Numbered from the stretch's first letter, positions 23,221 to 36,245 are shown. The stretch is 64,000 nucleotides of DNA from Periplaneta americana (GCF_040183065.1 NC_091117.1:118474726-118538725), one strand, 5' to 3'. Made by a program: numbers and translations. Notes: generated from the letters alone by a model not told the origin.

Positions 23221-25304
23221 AGTATAAAAATTGCTGTTAATTATAAAGTATCAAAATTAGACAGTTAAATGTAAAGTACAAGAATTTATTGAACATTTGA
23301 TTTTATTTACAGTTTATTGTAGGGTAAACCCTGGTACTATTGAGAGATTATGCCATTTTCTGCCTTTCTTCTGGACGTTGGGGAGTTACGACCGCTGTTG
23401 CATGACCGCTTTCTAATGACTAATGCCCATTTTATAAGTTCTCAAATCGCGCCTTTGTGACTTATTATAGTGACGCGATTTTGCTCACGAATGTTCTAAA
23501 GAGACGATATTGCATTGACCGAACACCACGTTATCGATTTTCAATCACCACTTAGAATCAACATTTGCTGTTGTAACTATGGACGATATAGATTTAAGAA
23601 ACTCTCACATTATTCAATGTTTGAATCGTCTTCGTTTTTATTGATCCAATAGAAAATCAGAATTCAGATAGCCTAATCACCAATTGGAAGTCGTGTTTTT
23701 TACATCTCGCGAGAGATACTGGTTGAAATGATTACTGCACAATCTGTGTATTTTTTGTTATATGTCAGCTGTTGCGTAAGAATGGCTTTGCGAGAAATGC
23801 ACATTTCCTGTCTTGGTCAAGGACTTTGACTTCTACTGACTCGCTAAAATTTATAGTTCTAATCTGTTACTACCTGATGAAACAGGAAGCTTTGGTCGCA
23901 TGTTATAAGCATGTCTTCGACAGATTTATCTGAATGTTTTAATAAAGTGCGATTTTATTATTTCCAAATACAGTGAAAATATATTGCTAATGGTCATAAC
24001 CAAAGTTTGATACTTGTCATAATCCTTGGGTACAACACTACTGAACGCCTTGCGCTATAGAGAGGATGCGATGCTCTTCCGTCTCGCGATGTGGTCCAAT
24101 GTTCGGTTTAACAAATGTCCGAGCCTTTCTTGGATGGACGGCTCTGGATCATGAAAGACTGATAATACTGAGCCTCCAGGTGTTCCAAGAATCGTTGCGA
24201 GGACGCGATTATATTATCGTGTACCATTCAATTGATATTTATTCTTCTCTCCCGATTGATTGAGTGATTGATTGATTGTTTCATTCATTCATTCATTCAT
24301 TCATTCATTCATTCATTCATTCATTCATTCATTCATTCATTCATTCAGCAATCCAGGGATTGCAACAGCACGCATCATGAAGCTACAATCATTAGAGCTT
24401 GAGAGTGTTTTTATTTTTGTTAATAACTTTTTATCTCCTTAAAAATGATTTACTATTGAAATAATAATACATCCACTTAGAATAATTAAAACACATAGCC
24501 TATATTGACAACTACTCTTTCAGAGGCAGCCTATGTATTTTGAGTTTAAATTATGAACGTTACAGTAATAAGTGTGTACGTATTTGCTTTTCTATTTTGT
24601 AAGCAATGGTAATTTATTTTATTCCTGTATTTGTTTACATGTCAGATTTCATCTACTCGTATCCATTATGCTTATTTTCTTTGTTGTTATCGGTGTCAAT
24701 TAGTTGATTTACATATTACTGTAGTTATGAAGCACCAAAGTGTCCAATATATTATAAACTTATTTCAAGAGAACGCTTTTTTAATTAGGAAAAGTAAATT
24801 TCCTTCAATTGTTACTGCAGTTATGTAGTTAGAATATGTCATCAGAGTTCCTGTATGGTGAAATGCGCTTGGTATTTTGTCCTGTATATCTGTGGTCCTG
24901 TCTAGCCAGCAAGACATCAGGCCCAACCGTTGAAGGTCGAATTTTCGGTTGGATGCTCAAGCTCGCCGGTTGTTCTGTGGCCGGTCGAATATAAACCGGT
25001 TAAGCGCTGTTTTGCATCTCTCTGATTAGAATAGACACGATCAGATAATGACTCTCTCGGCAGTGTGCTTAAAGTTCCATTATTCTACACGTTTGAAAAT
25101 AATACTATTTCTTTAATCCTATATTTTCTCTCATTTATTATAATTCCATTCCATAAAAGAATTGCACGAATTCCGGTACGAGTCTGTGTAGGCTCCACTA
25201 CTAGTATTACCGGGACGCTTAGGAAGACACCCACTTTCCCAATCCGGATTGATCTTTCGGCCCAATGATTACTAGCAAAATGTCTAGCTTATCTCAATAA
25301 TACA
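23221..25304. other. no supported gene; (ATTC)n tract
   Basis: It holds a pure (ATTC)n microsatellite at 24281-24347, preceded by a short (GATT)n run. The frames at 24066-24263 and 24631-24828 show no domain. Confidence 0.5.
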
Positions 25305-26444
25305 TAGAGTGGATCGGGAGAAGATGCCTGTCTTTTTCTTGGATTGAAAATTTAAGGTACTGTTCATTTAGTTTTGAATTTCATATTGAAATATCAAAGT
25401 CTAGAAGGTATTTTGAAACTATATTTTTGGTACAAAACAGAAAACATTAACTACCTTGTTTATAGATACAGGTTTTATTCTTACCTTTCCCCGAAAGTCG
25501 GGTAAGATAGAAAATGAAATTAACACATTTACTGATATATGTATTTTATCTGAACTTGGTTTGATACATGTATATAACAAAACTGACTTAATCTAAAGCT
25601 CATGGACACTTCTCCCTCGTTTATCACTACTTAGGAACACAGTCATTGCACATATTTTATTGCCGTGTGCAAGACTCGTGAAATCACTTCTTGTACACAA
25701 TGAATTCAATCCAGTACGTTTTTTTTGTTATCATTCATATTTAGAAGGCGTTTAGGGATACTGTAAGAAATCCCGTATGCTTGCGATGCTCTAAAACAGT
25801 TCATACCCTCTGTTATAAAACGTTCCATCGCAAGTTGAAGACTGTCCTCAATCCAAAAACTTCTATCAGAGGATCTTACGTAATTATATTATAGATTTAA
25901 TAATTTGTCATGCAGAGCGCCGGAGCGAATTTTTCTCCTCAAATATTAAATATTAATTAAATATTAATCTTACGTAATGTTTACACATTCCCTGCAATAA
26001 AACAAAAAATAAAACCCTTGCAACAAGGTGCCATCTTACCCCGAAGAAAATGATCATCTTCCCCAAATATAGGGGTAAGATGCCTAGTTCTGTGACGCAA
26101 TCAAAGATGGCGGAACAAGGTCGTTGGTTGTTAACAATACAAACTTTAGAATATTTACTACAATATCCATTATAAAGGTTTGACAGTTACTACGAATTCA
26201 AGGATGTATTAAAATTGTAACATACCTTTGCAATTATTTTATAGCAGAAAAATGAGCTGCTTTCTTGCTTTTCTTCTTCTCATAACAAGAACACGTGGCA
26301 AAATGAGTTAGTTTCCTCTCTACAGACATTCAATTGTCTCAGTGATCATAAAGACATGCGCGTGGCGTTATCTCTTGGAAGAATGTGGAACTACAAATAA
26401 ATAAGCATCTTCCCCCTATAGTCATCTCCCCCAGATTCACTCTA
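25305..26444. mobile_element. candidate non-autonomous TIR element
   Basis: The left end reads TAGAGTGGATCGGGAGAAG. The right end, reverse-complemented, reads TAGAGTGAATCTGGGGGAG. Internal words of the type GGGGTAAGATG and CATCTTCCCC recur near both ends, as subterminal repeats do. No ORF is present. TA at the ends may be the target duplication, which would fit a Tc1/mariner/pogo-type element, but that is inference. Confidence 0.55.
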
Positions 26445-26654
26445 GTTATTTACGGCCTTGTAAACCCTAACTTAGAAGTTCATTGACCACATCACTGTCT
26501 CCCTGCAATGGTTCAGACTATTAGCCTGCCATACAGGCGGTTCAGGTTCCAGTCCCAGGTTCCAGTCCCGGTTAAGCATAGAATTTTGATTGGCAATTTT
26601 ATATTCTGTCATCCAAAATAAAATTGTTTTTGTTGCTATTAGACAATAACAAAG

Positions 26655-26830
26655 CCAACTTTTACGGTGCAGAAACATGGATTGTAACAAAGACGAGCAA
26701 AAATAAAAAGTTTTGGACAACAAAGTATTATGGAATAATATTAGAATTACACAGTTGCAACAAAATTAAGAAATTAGAACATTACTTTCGGAACAAGATA
26801 TAACAGCAAATCTGCTTATAAGACACCTGT
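26655..26830 (+). pseudogene. non-LTR reverse transcriptase tail fragment
   Basis: The plus strand reads FYGAETWIVTKTSKNKVLD and 'NNIRITQLQQN'. The YGAETW block is a hallmark near the end of non-LTR reverse transcriptases. It is short and interrupted. Just upstream (about 26500-26575) two repeats of GGTTCCAGTCCC could be part of a tRNA-derived head, but no A box is convincing. Confidence 0.5.
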
Positions 26831-27196
26831 TAACAAGGAAATACACATGCTTATTAACAACTACATGGTAGAAAAACGCGACTTGGCGTAGATCGTTATG
26901 TACACCGAGAGTTTTAAACGGAGGTGTAAAGTCTTTCTAGAACTGAATCATAATTTAGCAGGAAGATGCAGATACCGGGACTAATATGTGGGCTTGGCGT
27001 ACGTCACAGATACGTCAAAACTCCGTACCCGCACTAGCAGGATTGCCTGAACTGGAAACGTTGGTCGTGAATTAGCTTATGTGTTACATGTTGGTCCGTC
27101 CCGGTGGAAGGCAATGTTTGTTTTCAGAACACTACCTAGTCGCAGCCACCTTGCTTCACTCCTTTCCTCAGCAAAGCATTGTAACGGTCGTGCAAC

Positions 27197-27201
27197 GGTA
27201 A

Positions 27202-27281
<80 letters not shown>

Positions 27282-27400
27282 ATAGTAGTAGTAGTAGTAG
27301 GTTTATTTTGCCTGGCAGAGTTAAGGCCATGAGGCCTTCTCTTCCACTCAACCAGGTTTCAATAAAATACATGAGATACAAAATTTGATTACAAAACAAC
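27197..27400 (-). mobile_element. non-LTR element 3' end with (CTA)n tail
   Basis: The minus strand reads ETWLSGREGLMALTLPGKIN, then an AATAAA signal, then about 100 bp of CTA repeats (27199-27299). The text before the tail is one I know as the 3' terminus of a dispersed arthropod LINE with a simple-repeat tail. Sequence on its 5' side (27400-28140, minus strand) may belong to the same copy but has no frame I recognise. Confidence 0.6.
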
Positions 27401-27564
27401 ACAAAAGAAAATACCTTAGAAATTACATAAAATATAGTAGGAAATTACAATAGACAAGATCAGTTACACAATATAAATTACAAATTTTCAAGATCAGTTA
27501 CATAATATATAAAATAAAGTAGAAAATTACACATAATCAAAATCAGTTACATAACATAAGGGGA

Positions 27565-27565
<1 letters not shown>

Positions 27566-27600
<35 letters not shown>
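27566..27600. repeat. (CA)n microsatellite
   Basis: Near-pure AC dinucleotide tract. Confidence 0.9.
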
Positions 27601-28152
27601 AAACACACAATTTATAAGATCTAAAATGCCCGAGACAAATTGGACGATTAATTTACTTGAGATATATTATTCAGTTAATATACTAATTGGAGAATACATA
27701 TGGGTGACAAAACATAAAATGTTGATTAGCAAAGTCCTACTAAATGGCATACAAACACAAATGATTAAGTAATATATGAAGATAATAAAAAAATAGAAAA
27801 GAGAAAAAAAAAGAAGAAGAGAGAGGAGAAAAAAAATAACAACTTGGTCATTTAAGACTATTTAGAAACTTCCGCAAGAGTCTAGTTCTGTTCATTAAAG
27901 ACATTTCTAAGTAGAGTGTACTTAAAAGATTTTAGACTCCGACTGCTCCTGATTTGCGGTAGCCAACCGCAGATATTGGCCCCGGTGTCTATATGTACAA
28001 CACAGGAGAGATTTGAATGAGAGCAGCTTAAGAATGAAACCAAAAATTTTTTGGATTTTTCTCGCGGGTTGTCCCATTTCTCCAACTATATGCCAACTTC
28101 GTTCCGTTAATACTTTTCCCATTTATACTCAATTCATCATGCCCTATTAGGG

Positions 28153-30310
28153 CCATTCCTTATCAAATCAACACAAAAAATTGGACTTTTGAACCCGACC
28201 ATCTCAGATTTTCATTAAATTAGGCGGGATGGTAAAGAACCTTGAGTTAATTAATTATGAAAAATTTTAGCCCTCAATAATGCACAATATACATGCAGCA
28301 GTTCTGTCAATATGAGGAATAAATGTAAAAATGTTCCACACTATGTCAACAAAAATAATTCATATCTTCTCTTCTAACTGAGGTAGAATCTTAAACTTGG
28401 GCTTATTTTAAAACTAAGGGATCATACTTTTCATTAAAAATGGGTTTGAATTAAAGTATCGAATTTTTTAGTGAATGGTCACGTGAAACACAATTTAACA
28501 TTGGATATCTAAAAATGCAGGCCATAAATTATTTCGCGAAAAAAAAAGTGTTATAGGCTATAAAGTTAAGAGCATTCTCCCCTTGGTGTAAGTTTCAATG
28601 TGGGAAGGTTTCGGGAATATCAATAAAAAAATTTGTCAGTGTATTGGTTTGTAGCACTTAAACTCGTTGCATGCGCGCGAGTTCGTACTTGTCTGATTAT
28701 TATCTGCGTCGTCGATCTCTTAGGCCTTCATGAATCACAGTTTATACAGTCCTCAATTTATACAAACAGTGCGATCTGTTTCACCTATAATGTCTTTAGT
28801 TTTTGTAGAATGTGATAGTTTTGTGTGATATAATGGAGTCGCGTTTTAAGTTATATGTTAGCTGCAATCTCATAAAGAATTCAAGGCATTGTAATTAGAA
28901 GAAAAGTTTAAGATGTGTTATGTCGTGGATGCTTAATATACATATTTTCTAATTTGAAATAGGAACAAGAGGTGTGTACTATGTGTCGCAAAGAAATAAA
29001 AATACAATATGATACTATTGAAAGTATGACGCAGAATTCTCAGAATGACTCTACTAATGAAAAATACGTCGATTCTACAGCAAATGTAAGTTCATTAAAT
29101 ACAAGTCTTGTTGACTTAAGTCTGTCTCCTATTAAACAAAAATCGTTATAAGAAGATAAATATAAGAGACAGATATTTGAAAATATTGAAAAAGCCTTAA
29201 AAGAAAAAGTTCTTGATATTAAAGACGCCGAGGAACCGGGACCTTCATCAAGTCCTAATTCTGAAATTTTGTCTCAGTTGCAGGAAAAATTTCAAAATTA
29301 TGGTAAACGTGAGACAATCACCATTTTGACACTACTACATAAAAGCTGGAGCATAAATAAAATAAAAAAGAGTTTCCTTCAGATTTCGAATACACGATTT
29401 GGAAAGCCAAAGTTCTGCGAAAATGAAAGGGAATTTTGTCTTCACCAAATCCGAAACCAGGAAAAACATTGGCTGCGGCTGTTGTCAGTAAAGTTAAAGA
29501 ATTCTCTTGTTCTGACGAGATAAGCATAATGATCCTGGTAAGAAAGATTATGTTACGATTAAAGAATCAGGGAGTCAAACACATAAGCAGAAATGAATTA
29601 TATGCAGCGTTTAAAAACTCTAACCCTGAAACGAAAGTAGGATTTTGCAGCTCTTAGACCAAGAAATTGTATTCTAGCTGGAGCAAATGGAACTCATGCT
29701 GTCTGTGTCCGTGTCACTCATCATAATGTATATCTCATGCTGAAAAAAATTTATTAAATTTTCAGATCTAATGGATTTCTAGAAAATTCTTCTTTATACC
29801 TTCCAACTTATCAATATTTCTTGGCTACTATAGTGTGCAATCTTCCTCAAATCAGTTATCTACAAGCAGTGGATGAGGACTGACCGATCAACGCTTGAGA
29901 CCATATTGAAACCCACAGACGAAATTCTCAACTGCATCTTGGAGAAACTTGGTGATTTACTGACACACTCATTTATATCATCTGAACAAAGTAAGTTTCT
30001 ACGTGATATGATATCATTTATACAGACATGCCTGCTTGTTCTGTTATGTGACATCCCTAAAACTATTCTTTTGTAATCCAAGATGAAATTCAGTCCTACT
30101 ACTGGACTAATATACGAGCAACAATTCATACTTTGGTAATATATTATAACGAATCATCATCCGATAAAGTCTCTATTAAAAATCTGGTAATCATTTCAGA
30201 CTGCCCGAAACATGACACTACAGCTGTACATCTGTTTCGTAAATATTTTGGTTCTGCAGACTCCATTTGCCAAGTTCCGTGGATATTTGAACAAATCCAC
30301 TAGATCATTG
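28153..30310 (+). mobile_element. unnamed transposase-like element, copy 2
   Basis: It starts with CCATTCCTTATCAAATCAAC, matching the candidate terminal repeats of copy 1 (5783 and 8409). About 830 bp of non-coding leader is followed by the pseudogene at 28981-30300. A right terminal repeat was not found; the copy seems truncated near 30310. Confidence 0.5.
28981..30300 (+). pseudogene. unnamed transposase-like family, long copy
   Basis: ATG at 28981 opens a frame that is readable, apart from one TAA near 29149, through SLVDLSLSPIKQK, EPGPSSSPNSEILSQLQEKF and TILTLLHKSWSINKIKKSF. In other frames follow NPKPGKTLAAAVVSKVKEF, GKKDYVTIKESG and LRPRNCILAGANGTHAVCV. The rest includes TDRSTLETILKPTDEILNCI, HSFISSEQSKFLRDM, then 'LCD', a 'QDEIQSYYW' block, and SDCPKHDTTAVHLF near 30200. 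The two Asp-containing blocks could be parts of an RNase H-like catalytic core (inference). Order and wording match the shorter copy at 6505-7187. At least six lesions make it inactive. The superfamily is unknown to me. Confidence 0.6.
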
Positions 30311-31257
30311 GTGGAATGCGTGCATTCAGGTTAACGTATTACAGTTTGAATAATTTTAATGATTTTAGCATTATTTTCAGGAATAGTTCTTAGGTTTGTT
30401 TGGGTCTAGTTACTTTTACTTATAATAGGCTACGTTACATTTTTTGTTGCGCTATTAATGTAATGAACTGAGGTCCCTCCCGTCCTTGATTCGTTTCAAA
30501 TAAGACTATTTCTATCGGTTTGGTTTAGAGGGAGAAGGACTCGAACTCCTCTCGCCAATTAACCATCGTCAGAACTTCGCTAAATAATTAAAGAAGCAAA
30601 ACCTTGCTGATACTTGACTTACTTTGGGTTTTAACCATTGAAACCTATTTCAAGGAAAAGTGCATTATTAACTTTGATTCCATTTTATGATGAAGAGTGA
30701 AAAATTACCGCTATTAAAGCAGTCTATTACCTCACATACTTTTCAGAACGAATTTTTCTACGCTTTGCATATCTATAAGACCTTGTGTTAATAAACCTGA
30801 CGTACTACAGGATAGTTCATAAGTCAGGTTTTCACTGTCAGCGAAATAACAACTCCTGGCGTCCCTAGATACAAAGGCAAAAGTCCTGCTGTTTAATGGT
30901 AGTATGATTGTTTATACGACAACGCGTCCACTCATATGGGAGCTTTGGTGTAGCGAAGCATCGGTTTATCCTGTCCGGATATTTCAAGTGTGATACCTAA
31001 ACTCAAGTAAGCTATAAATTGGTAATATTCACACACAGACATTCAGTCAACTGGTGCCAATACTAGACATCAAAGGTTTAATTTTCTGGAAGAATCAGAT
31101 TCAAGCCACTAAGAGATTAAAATTTTATTGAGATTATTTACTATAGGTCTACATTCTACGGCTAGTTTACTATGTTAGTTTACTATGTTTTAAAAAGAAA
31201 AAGTTTCTATTTTCTAGTAAAGGGGACGAATGGTTGTGACACTACAAAATCTGATAC
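30311..31257. other. no gene seen
   Basis: Non-coding. A B-box-like word on the minus strand (GAGGAGTTCGAGTCCTTC near 30540) hints at a SINE remnant, but no A box or body was recognised. Confidence 0.45.
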
Positions 31258-31909
31258 AATATTTTCACAAAAATGCATATTTTCAGTATTCTTCAAACCC
31301 GAAAATGATGCAGTGGTCGTGCGTTCTCTCTTTACTCAACCATTGGACGAAATCTCCTCATCAACGTTGAGATTTACAGCCGCCATGGTGATCTAGAGTC
31401 TAGAGCGCTGGACTTATAATTATGTGGACCAGGATTTATAACGTTTGTTGCGAAACCCCGTGGTCCAGATAACACAGGGGTTTTCTCCGGAAGCTCCGGT
31501 TCCCCTGTGGCATCCCAAACAAATCACCATTATCATCATAAGGCGGGAGTAGAGTAGATCATCCTCCTATGGCACAACCTGGGCAACGACTCTGTTGGTA
31601 ATTTGGTTTGCATTACTTGTTACATATGGGTGAATGACATAAGTGTAGTGCCCGCCATTGGTTAAAAAAGAAGAAAACAATTATATATACTAATTAACTT
31701 AACAGGAAACGATACACATGAAGTTCAATAATTGATACTAAAAATGAAAGTATCTCTGATTGAGGTTCTTGCTGATATTATCAAGCAGTACATCTCACTT
31801 GACATTGTATCGAAGGAAGAATAACTTTTTATACATCTGAAGTCTGATTAGAGTGTTACGTATCTAGTGAACGATGTATGTAATGGAAGAGGAAGGGAAG
31901 TGGCTACCC
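31258..31909 (+). repeat. 650-bp SINE-containing repeat, copy 1
   Basis: This segment is repeated in inverted orientation at 42276-42930 at clearly high identity. It contains a tRNA-like head near 31380-31440 (GCCATGGTGATCTAGAG and 'GGACCAGGATTTATAA', a degenerate B box). A body follows with CCGTGGTCCAGATAACAC, 'GGCATCCCAAACAAATCACC' and a purine-rich AAAAAAGAAGAAAAC. It ends with the reverse complement of TAGGGTAGCCACTTCC. Both copies share all parts, so the unit moved as a whole or was duplicated together. Confidence 0.8.
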
Positions 31910-32236
31910 TATCTCATTATATCCTAGCTTAGTTGCTTCATGAGTGATGTCTTATTGATGTCATTTATGAGGTCCAGCTCTGTCTTCGCACAGTTGACTA
32001 AACAACAGAAATGAAAGGTAGTGAGTTACTCCGAATGAAATTAAATGGTTTTCACCATGGATTTTATTACATTATTCTGGAAAATGAATAGATGTATTTT
32101 GTGAAAAAGGAAATACCTTAACGTCAGAAAAAATATGTACGTAATATGTATATACTCATCTTTCTATTTTCCGGTTCTGATTTCCGACTAAGTTCACGTT
32201 TCCTTTACAGTGTTCAGTATAGAAGATGTAGAAAAG

Positions 32237-32413
32237 TAGGCCATTCTCATCTCGTGAAACCTCCATGCGCGTTAGGAGAGAGGAGAAGAAGAAAGTGGAC
32301 TGAGAAGTTTCCCTCCCTCGCTACGCTTCCACTTGTAACTAGCTATCCTACTTACCCTCACCATAAGGTTGTTATGATGCATGACTTGGTTTCACAAGAT
32401 AATCAATGGCTTA
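32237..32413. mobile_element. MITE, copy 1 (TAGGCCATT TIRs)
   Basis: The left end reads TAGGCCATTCTCATCTCG and continues GTGAAACC. The right end, reverse-complemented, reads TAAGCCATTGATTATCTTG and continues GTGAAACC. It is 177 bp and non-coding; the 94-codon frame across it is incidental. The internal words ACTGAGAAG and 'CCCTCC' are shared with the second copy at 52985-53154. TA at both ends suggests a TA target, as in Tc1/mariner MITEs. Confidence 0.75.
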
Positions 32414-32505
32414 GAATGGTGTGCAGGTAAGGAGGCGCATCTTTGACTTTCAATGACTACCAGATAAAGAAAAGTAATAGAAAAGTCGTTAACAATATAT
32501 TTTAT

Positions 32506-32765
32506 GAGGCGCACGGTAACGTCACGGTTAAGCTGTAACGCTGCAAGTTAGAAGATCGTAGGCTGGATTCCCGTACCAAGATATTTTATTGGAGGTAAAG
32601 GCGTCGAGCACGTAGGACTGACTACCTACCTACTGCCTCTCCTGGTAGAGGGGCAGTGAAGGCCTGACGGTCTTATAAATATTAATACTAATTATTGACG
32701 ATTGTGTGCAAAGCTAGCAGCCTTAACTTCTAGCCACCTTGGGCCTTCAATGTACCTGTGATGGA
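32506..32765 (+). mobile_element. tRNA-headed SINE, third family
   Basis: The head has ACGGTTAAGCTGTAACGC (A-box-like) and TCGTAGGCTGGATTCCCG (B-box-like). The body has GGTAAAGGCGTCGAGCACG, the stem-forming CTGCCTCTCCTGGTAGAGG, and 'GAAGGCCTGACGGTCTTATAAA'-type text. It ends before CTGTGATGGAGATGAC. The family is not represented elsewhere in the window. Confidence 0.65.
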
Positions 32766-35479
32766 GATGACAGAAAAATACGTTTTTTAAACAATCATTG
32801 TGTACAGATTTGAAGTATAAAATTAAACAGAGCAGTAATTACATTTGTACGAAGTAGCACATTTATTACTTTTTTATTTTTCTCACAATCCTCTCCCTCT
32901 CCAAAGATATAGATTATAATCTGCATATCTGATATTAAATTTGTTGTTGTGCGCTCATTAACAAATAAAATACATACTTAACTTTTTCGAAAGAGGACTT
33001 AACATTAAATTTTAACATTTTAATATTTTGTGTTTCACTAAATCGCCCATAACTTTGTATCAGGTTTTGGATTAGTTTACACTACTGGTGGGCATTTCTT
33101 AACTCACAAGTCAACCCCTTAATACAAAAGCAGGGTGGAGGGGAAAGGCATGATTTCCCGCCCCTTAGCCATCACTTGTTCATTCAACGTTAAACCGTCT
33201 GGGTATCCCCCTCCTATTTGCCCTTTGCTGTGTATTGCAGGCTGCAATTTATATGTCGTAATCTTTACCGACCACTAATGTACACATTTTACAGATCAAT
33301 GCATGATATATTTTAGTTTTATAGATTTGTTTGGACGTATGGTGTTGTTACATTTTTCGTTTAAATGTGAGAGCAATAATTTCACACCTATGAGACAAGA
33401 TTTCACGTACACATGGTATACTACGTATAAAACCGTACACAATTAAAAAGTTGTCATATATAACCTATATACAAAAATATTCCACAAAGTACTTATCTAA
33501 ATTAACCATAAATAAATGAGTGTCTGGTGAATCATCTGACTAGTATCTAGTCGTAATTTAGAACGCAGGAGAAATACTATGTATTGAGAAACTTCATATT
33601 TCTTTTATTTACTGGAACTGGACACTGCATGCTATAGTATAATAACGCACTATTAATCTTTCATCAAAGAAACATAAATGACAGGTAGAATTCTGGCTAT
33701 TTCCCAAGATTAGCTTCTAAAAGATATTCATTTTAGCGAAGGAGATCATTCGCATATCAATAGCACAAACGCCGTCGGCTGGTTTACACTTCAGTGGCTC
33801 ACCTTGTACAACATATTAAATCTAGTTAGGTTAAAGCGGCGGTGAAAGTTTCGTTTGTCCATATTTTATCCCTGAATCTATAGGATATGTTAACATCCCT
33901 TTTAAAACGACATAATAATTTCAGTGTTTGGGTAAAGGAAGATGTCATAAAAATAAGTTTTGGGTGAAATGAAAATTAAACATCGGACATTTACTGCAAA
34001 TCATTTTCTACACAAATAAAACACATCAAATACTTGCACAATCACTTGTAGAATTTCACTTGTGTAATCCGCTGGGGAGCAAAACTCCATTTAAACTCCC
34101 GAATACCGTCGAAATAATGTCAAAAGAACTGGTTACAGATTTTGACGCTACAATTTTTCCCGAAAGTAATTAAATTCATTCTAATAAGCAGAGGTAAAAA
34201 AATATATATGTAGTTTAAGGTCTTTGTTGTTGCTGGTTGATCAAGTCATTCATGCAGCGTTCACTGTATAGCCTTTTATCATACCGAAGCACTTGTTCTT
34301 TCGAGTATTCCTGGTTCCTCTCGGAATGCTGACAAGAATTCACAAACCGTTCCTCTTTTCTTTCTTCTTTTTCTTCTTCTTATTATCCTTCTTCTTCTTC
34401 TTCTTCTTCTTCTCTAAATTGAGAACGTACACTAGCACTAAGTTATATCACTTAGCACAATGGCCCATTGTGATCCATTAAACTAGAAATCAGTCCAAAG
34501 ATTGCAATGTGTTACCAGCTTTGCGATACTACTGGGTTTAATTTCCTCAAATTTCCCGGGAGACAGCATCACAAACCGTTAATATGTATTCAAGTCAATG
34601 ATTATCTTTAAATATCCAAAATGTTTACATGTCTCTGCAGCTATAACTCTAAAGAATTAACACTGGAGGACCGTGTAGACTGATTTATCCCCGGTTCACT
34701 GACTTGGTAGGCTAAAAAAAGTCGAACGACATTAACAAAATGAGATGGAATTCCATTGTGCATGAAGTATATCCTTTTTCGTTTTTGAAGAGGCAAACCT
34801 TTCAGTATCATCATCATCATCATCATCATGATCCTTCATGCATTACACATCACTGTCTGTAGCAATCTACATATTGTCTTGTTGATGCCAGAGTTTTCTG
34901 GGTCGACACCTTTCCGCAGAAAGGCTGATTATTATCATCAATTATTTATCGAAGTTACGAGGCATCTGTTAGTCGCGTAGGCAACCTAAATGGACAAATG
35001 TTAAGATTAGAGCTGCTAGACTCAAATGGCGGGACATTTGGTTTACCCTAGCGTTATCTTACTAAGTAGGCAAATGTAAAAACATCTATAGCTTGTGAAA
35101 TAATACTTTCTTGGACATACGCGTATTAAAGTGTAGCTTAATGTATGAAAATCCTTTGCTCTATGTCCCAATATACACCTTGATGTCAGTATTAGCCTCT
35201 CTAACTTATTTTTAATACCTAAATTTGATCAAAAACTAAAACTGAATTTAAAATGTCTCGGTTTACTTCTTCTATTATGTGCTTCCATTTATATGTAAAA
35301 GTCCGAGAGTTAAGGTAAGAAATAACAAATACTCAAAAATTCAAAATGTTTTATTCACAACTTCTCATTCCTGCTTCTCATCAGACGAGCAATAAGTACT
35401 GCTGAGGGACATTGAATATGTATTATAGGAAATTAAGATTTTGAAGAAAACTAATTTTGAAATAACCAAATTCCTACTT
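32766..35479. other. no supported gene; short microsatellites
   Basis: AT-rich non-coding sequence. It holds (TTC)n at about 34360-34416 and (ATC)n at 34807-34829. No domain or terminal repeat was recognised. Confidence 0.5.
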
Positions 35480-36245
35480 CACTTTTACAATTTTCCATTT
35501 CCACTTTTTGTATCTTTGTGGCTTTTTCATTTCCTGTCTCATGTTTCTCTATTTCCAAATTATTCCTCCATGCTGTTTTCCTACTTTCCTTTCTGCCTTT
35601 TCTTTTAATAGTCTCTCTCCTATGTTCATTCTTTCTTTTCATAATCCTTTGTTCTTTCTTTGTTCTCTCTTTATGCTTCCTGTATTTACACTCTTTCCTC
35701 TTTACTCTATTTTCTTCTTTTCTATTCTCTTTCCTCTTCCCATCTTCTCCCTTTATTTCTTCCTTTCTGTAATTCTTACAGCGGTTACCTCCAACTTTTT
35801 CCCAAATTTATTTTTTCTTCCATTTTTCTTCTTCCCTTTCTTTATTCTTCCCCATCTTTATTCATTTTCACTCTTATTCGTCATTCCCTTCCTTCCAGAT
35901 CGTTTCGTTCTTTTCTACATCGCTTCTTTACTTCCTTCATCGTTTCACTTACCGTATTTCTTATTTCTTCCTCTCTTGCTCGGGTCCTTCTTTCGCTCAA
36001 TTACTGTTTTCTTTCCCCTTTTTAACTTAATTCCTCATATTATTCTATACTTTTCTTTTCTTATTAGTTAAATCCACACTTTTACCTTCCATTTTATTCC
36101 TCTTCCTTATTAGCTGTTTTCTATTTATTCTTTATTTTGTATATTCGTCATTCTTTCTCTACCTAACCTCTGTCTTTCGTTGTTTTCTGTGAGTAAAGTG
36201 AACCTTTCCTTACCAATCTTCTATATTTCATTGTTTTTTTACTAT
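35480..36245. repeat. 750-bp polypyrimidine tract
   Basis: The plus strand is overwhelmingly C and T (words such as CTTTCCTTTCTGCC and TCTTCCATTTTTCTTC) across about 750 bp without a short repeating period. It explains the 187-codon Phe/Leu/Ser-rich frame at 35508-36071, which is not a gene. Long polypurine/polypyrimidine DNA can form triplex (H-DNA) structures. Confidence 0.85.

Noticed and set aside
27081-27402. Poly-Val and poly-Leu frames
   Set aside because: They are translations of the (TAG/CTA)n tract. The same holds for the poly-Asn/Leu/Ile frames at 19238-19501 and 55303-55522.
35508-36071. 187-codon open frame on the plus strand
   Set aside because: It lies wholly in the polypyrimidine tract and is nearly all Phe, Leu, Ser and Pro. 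It is a composition artefact.
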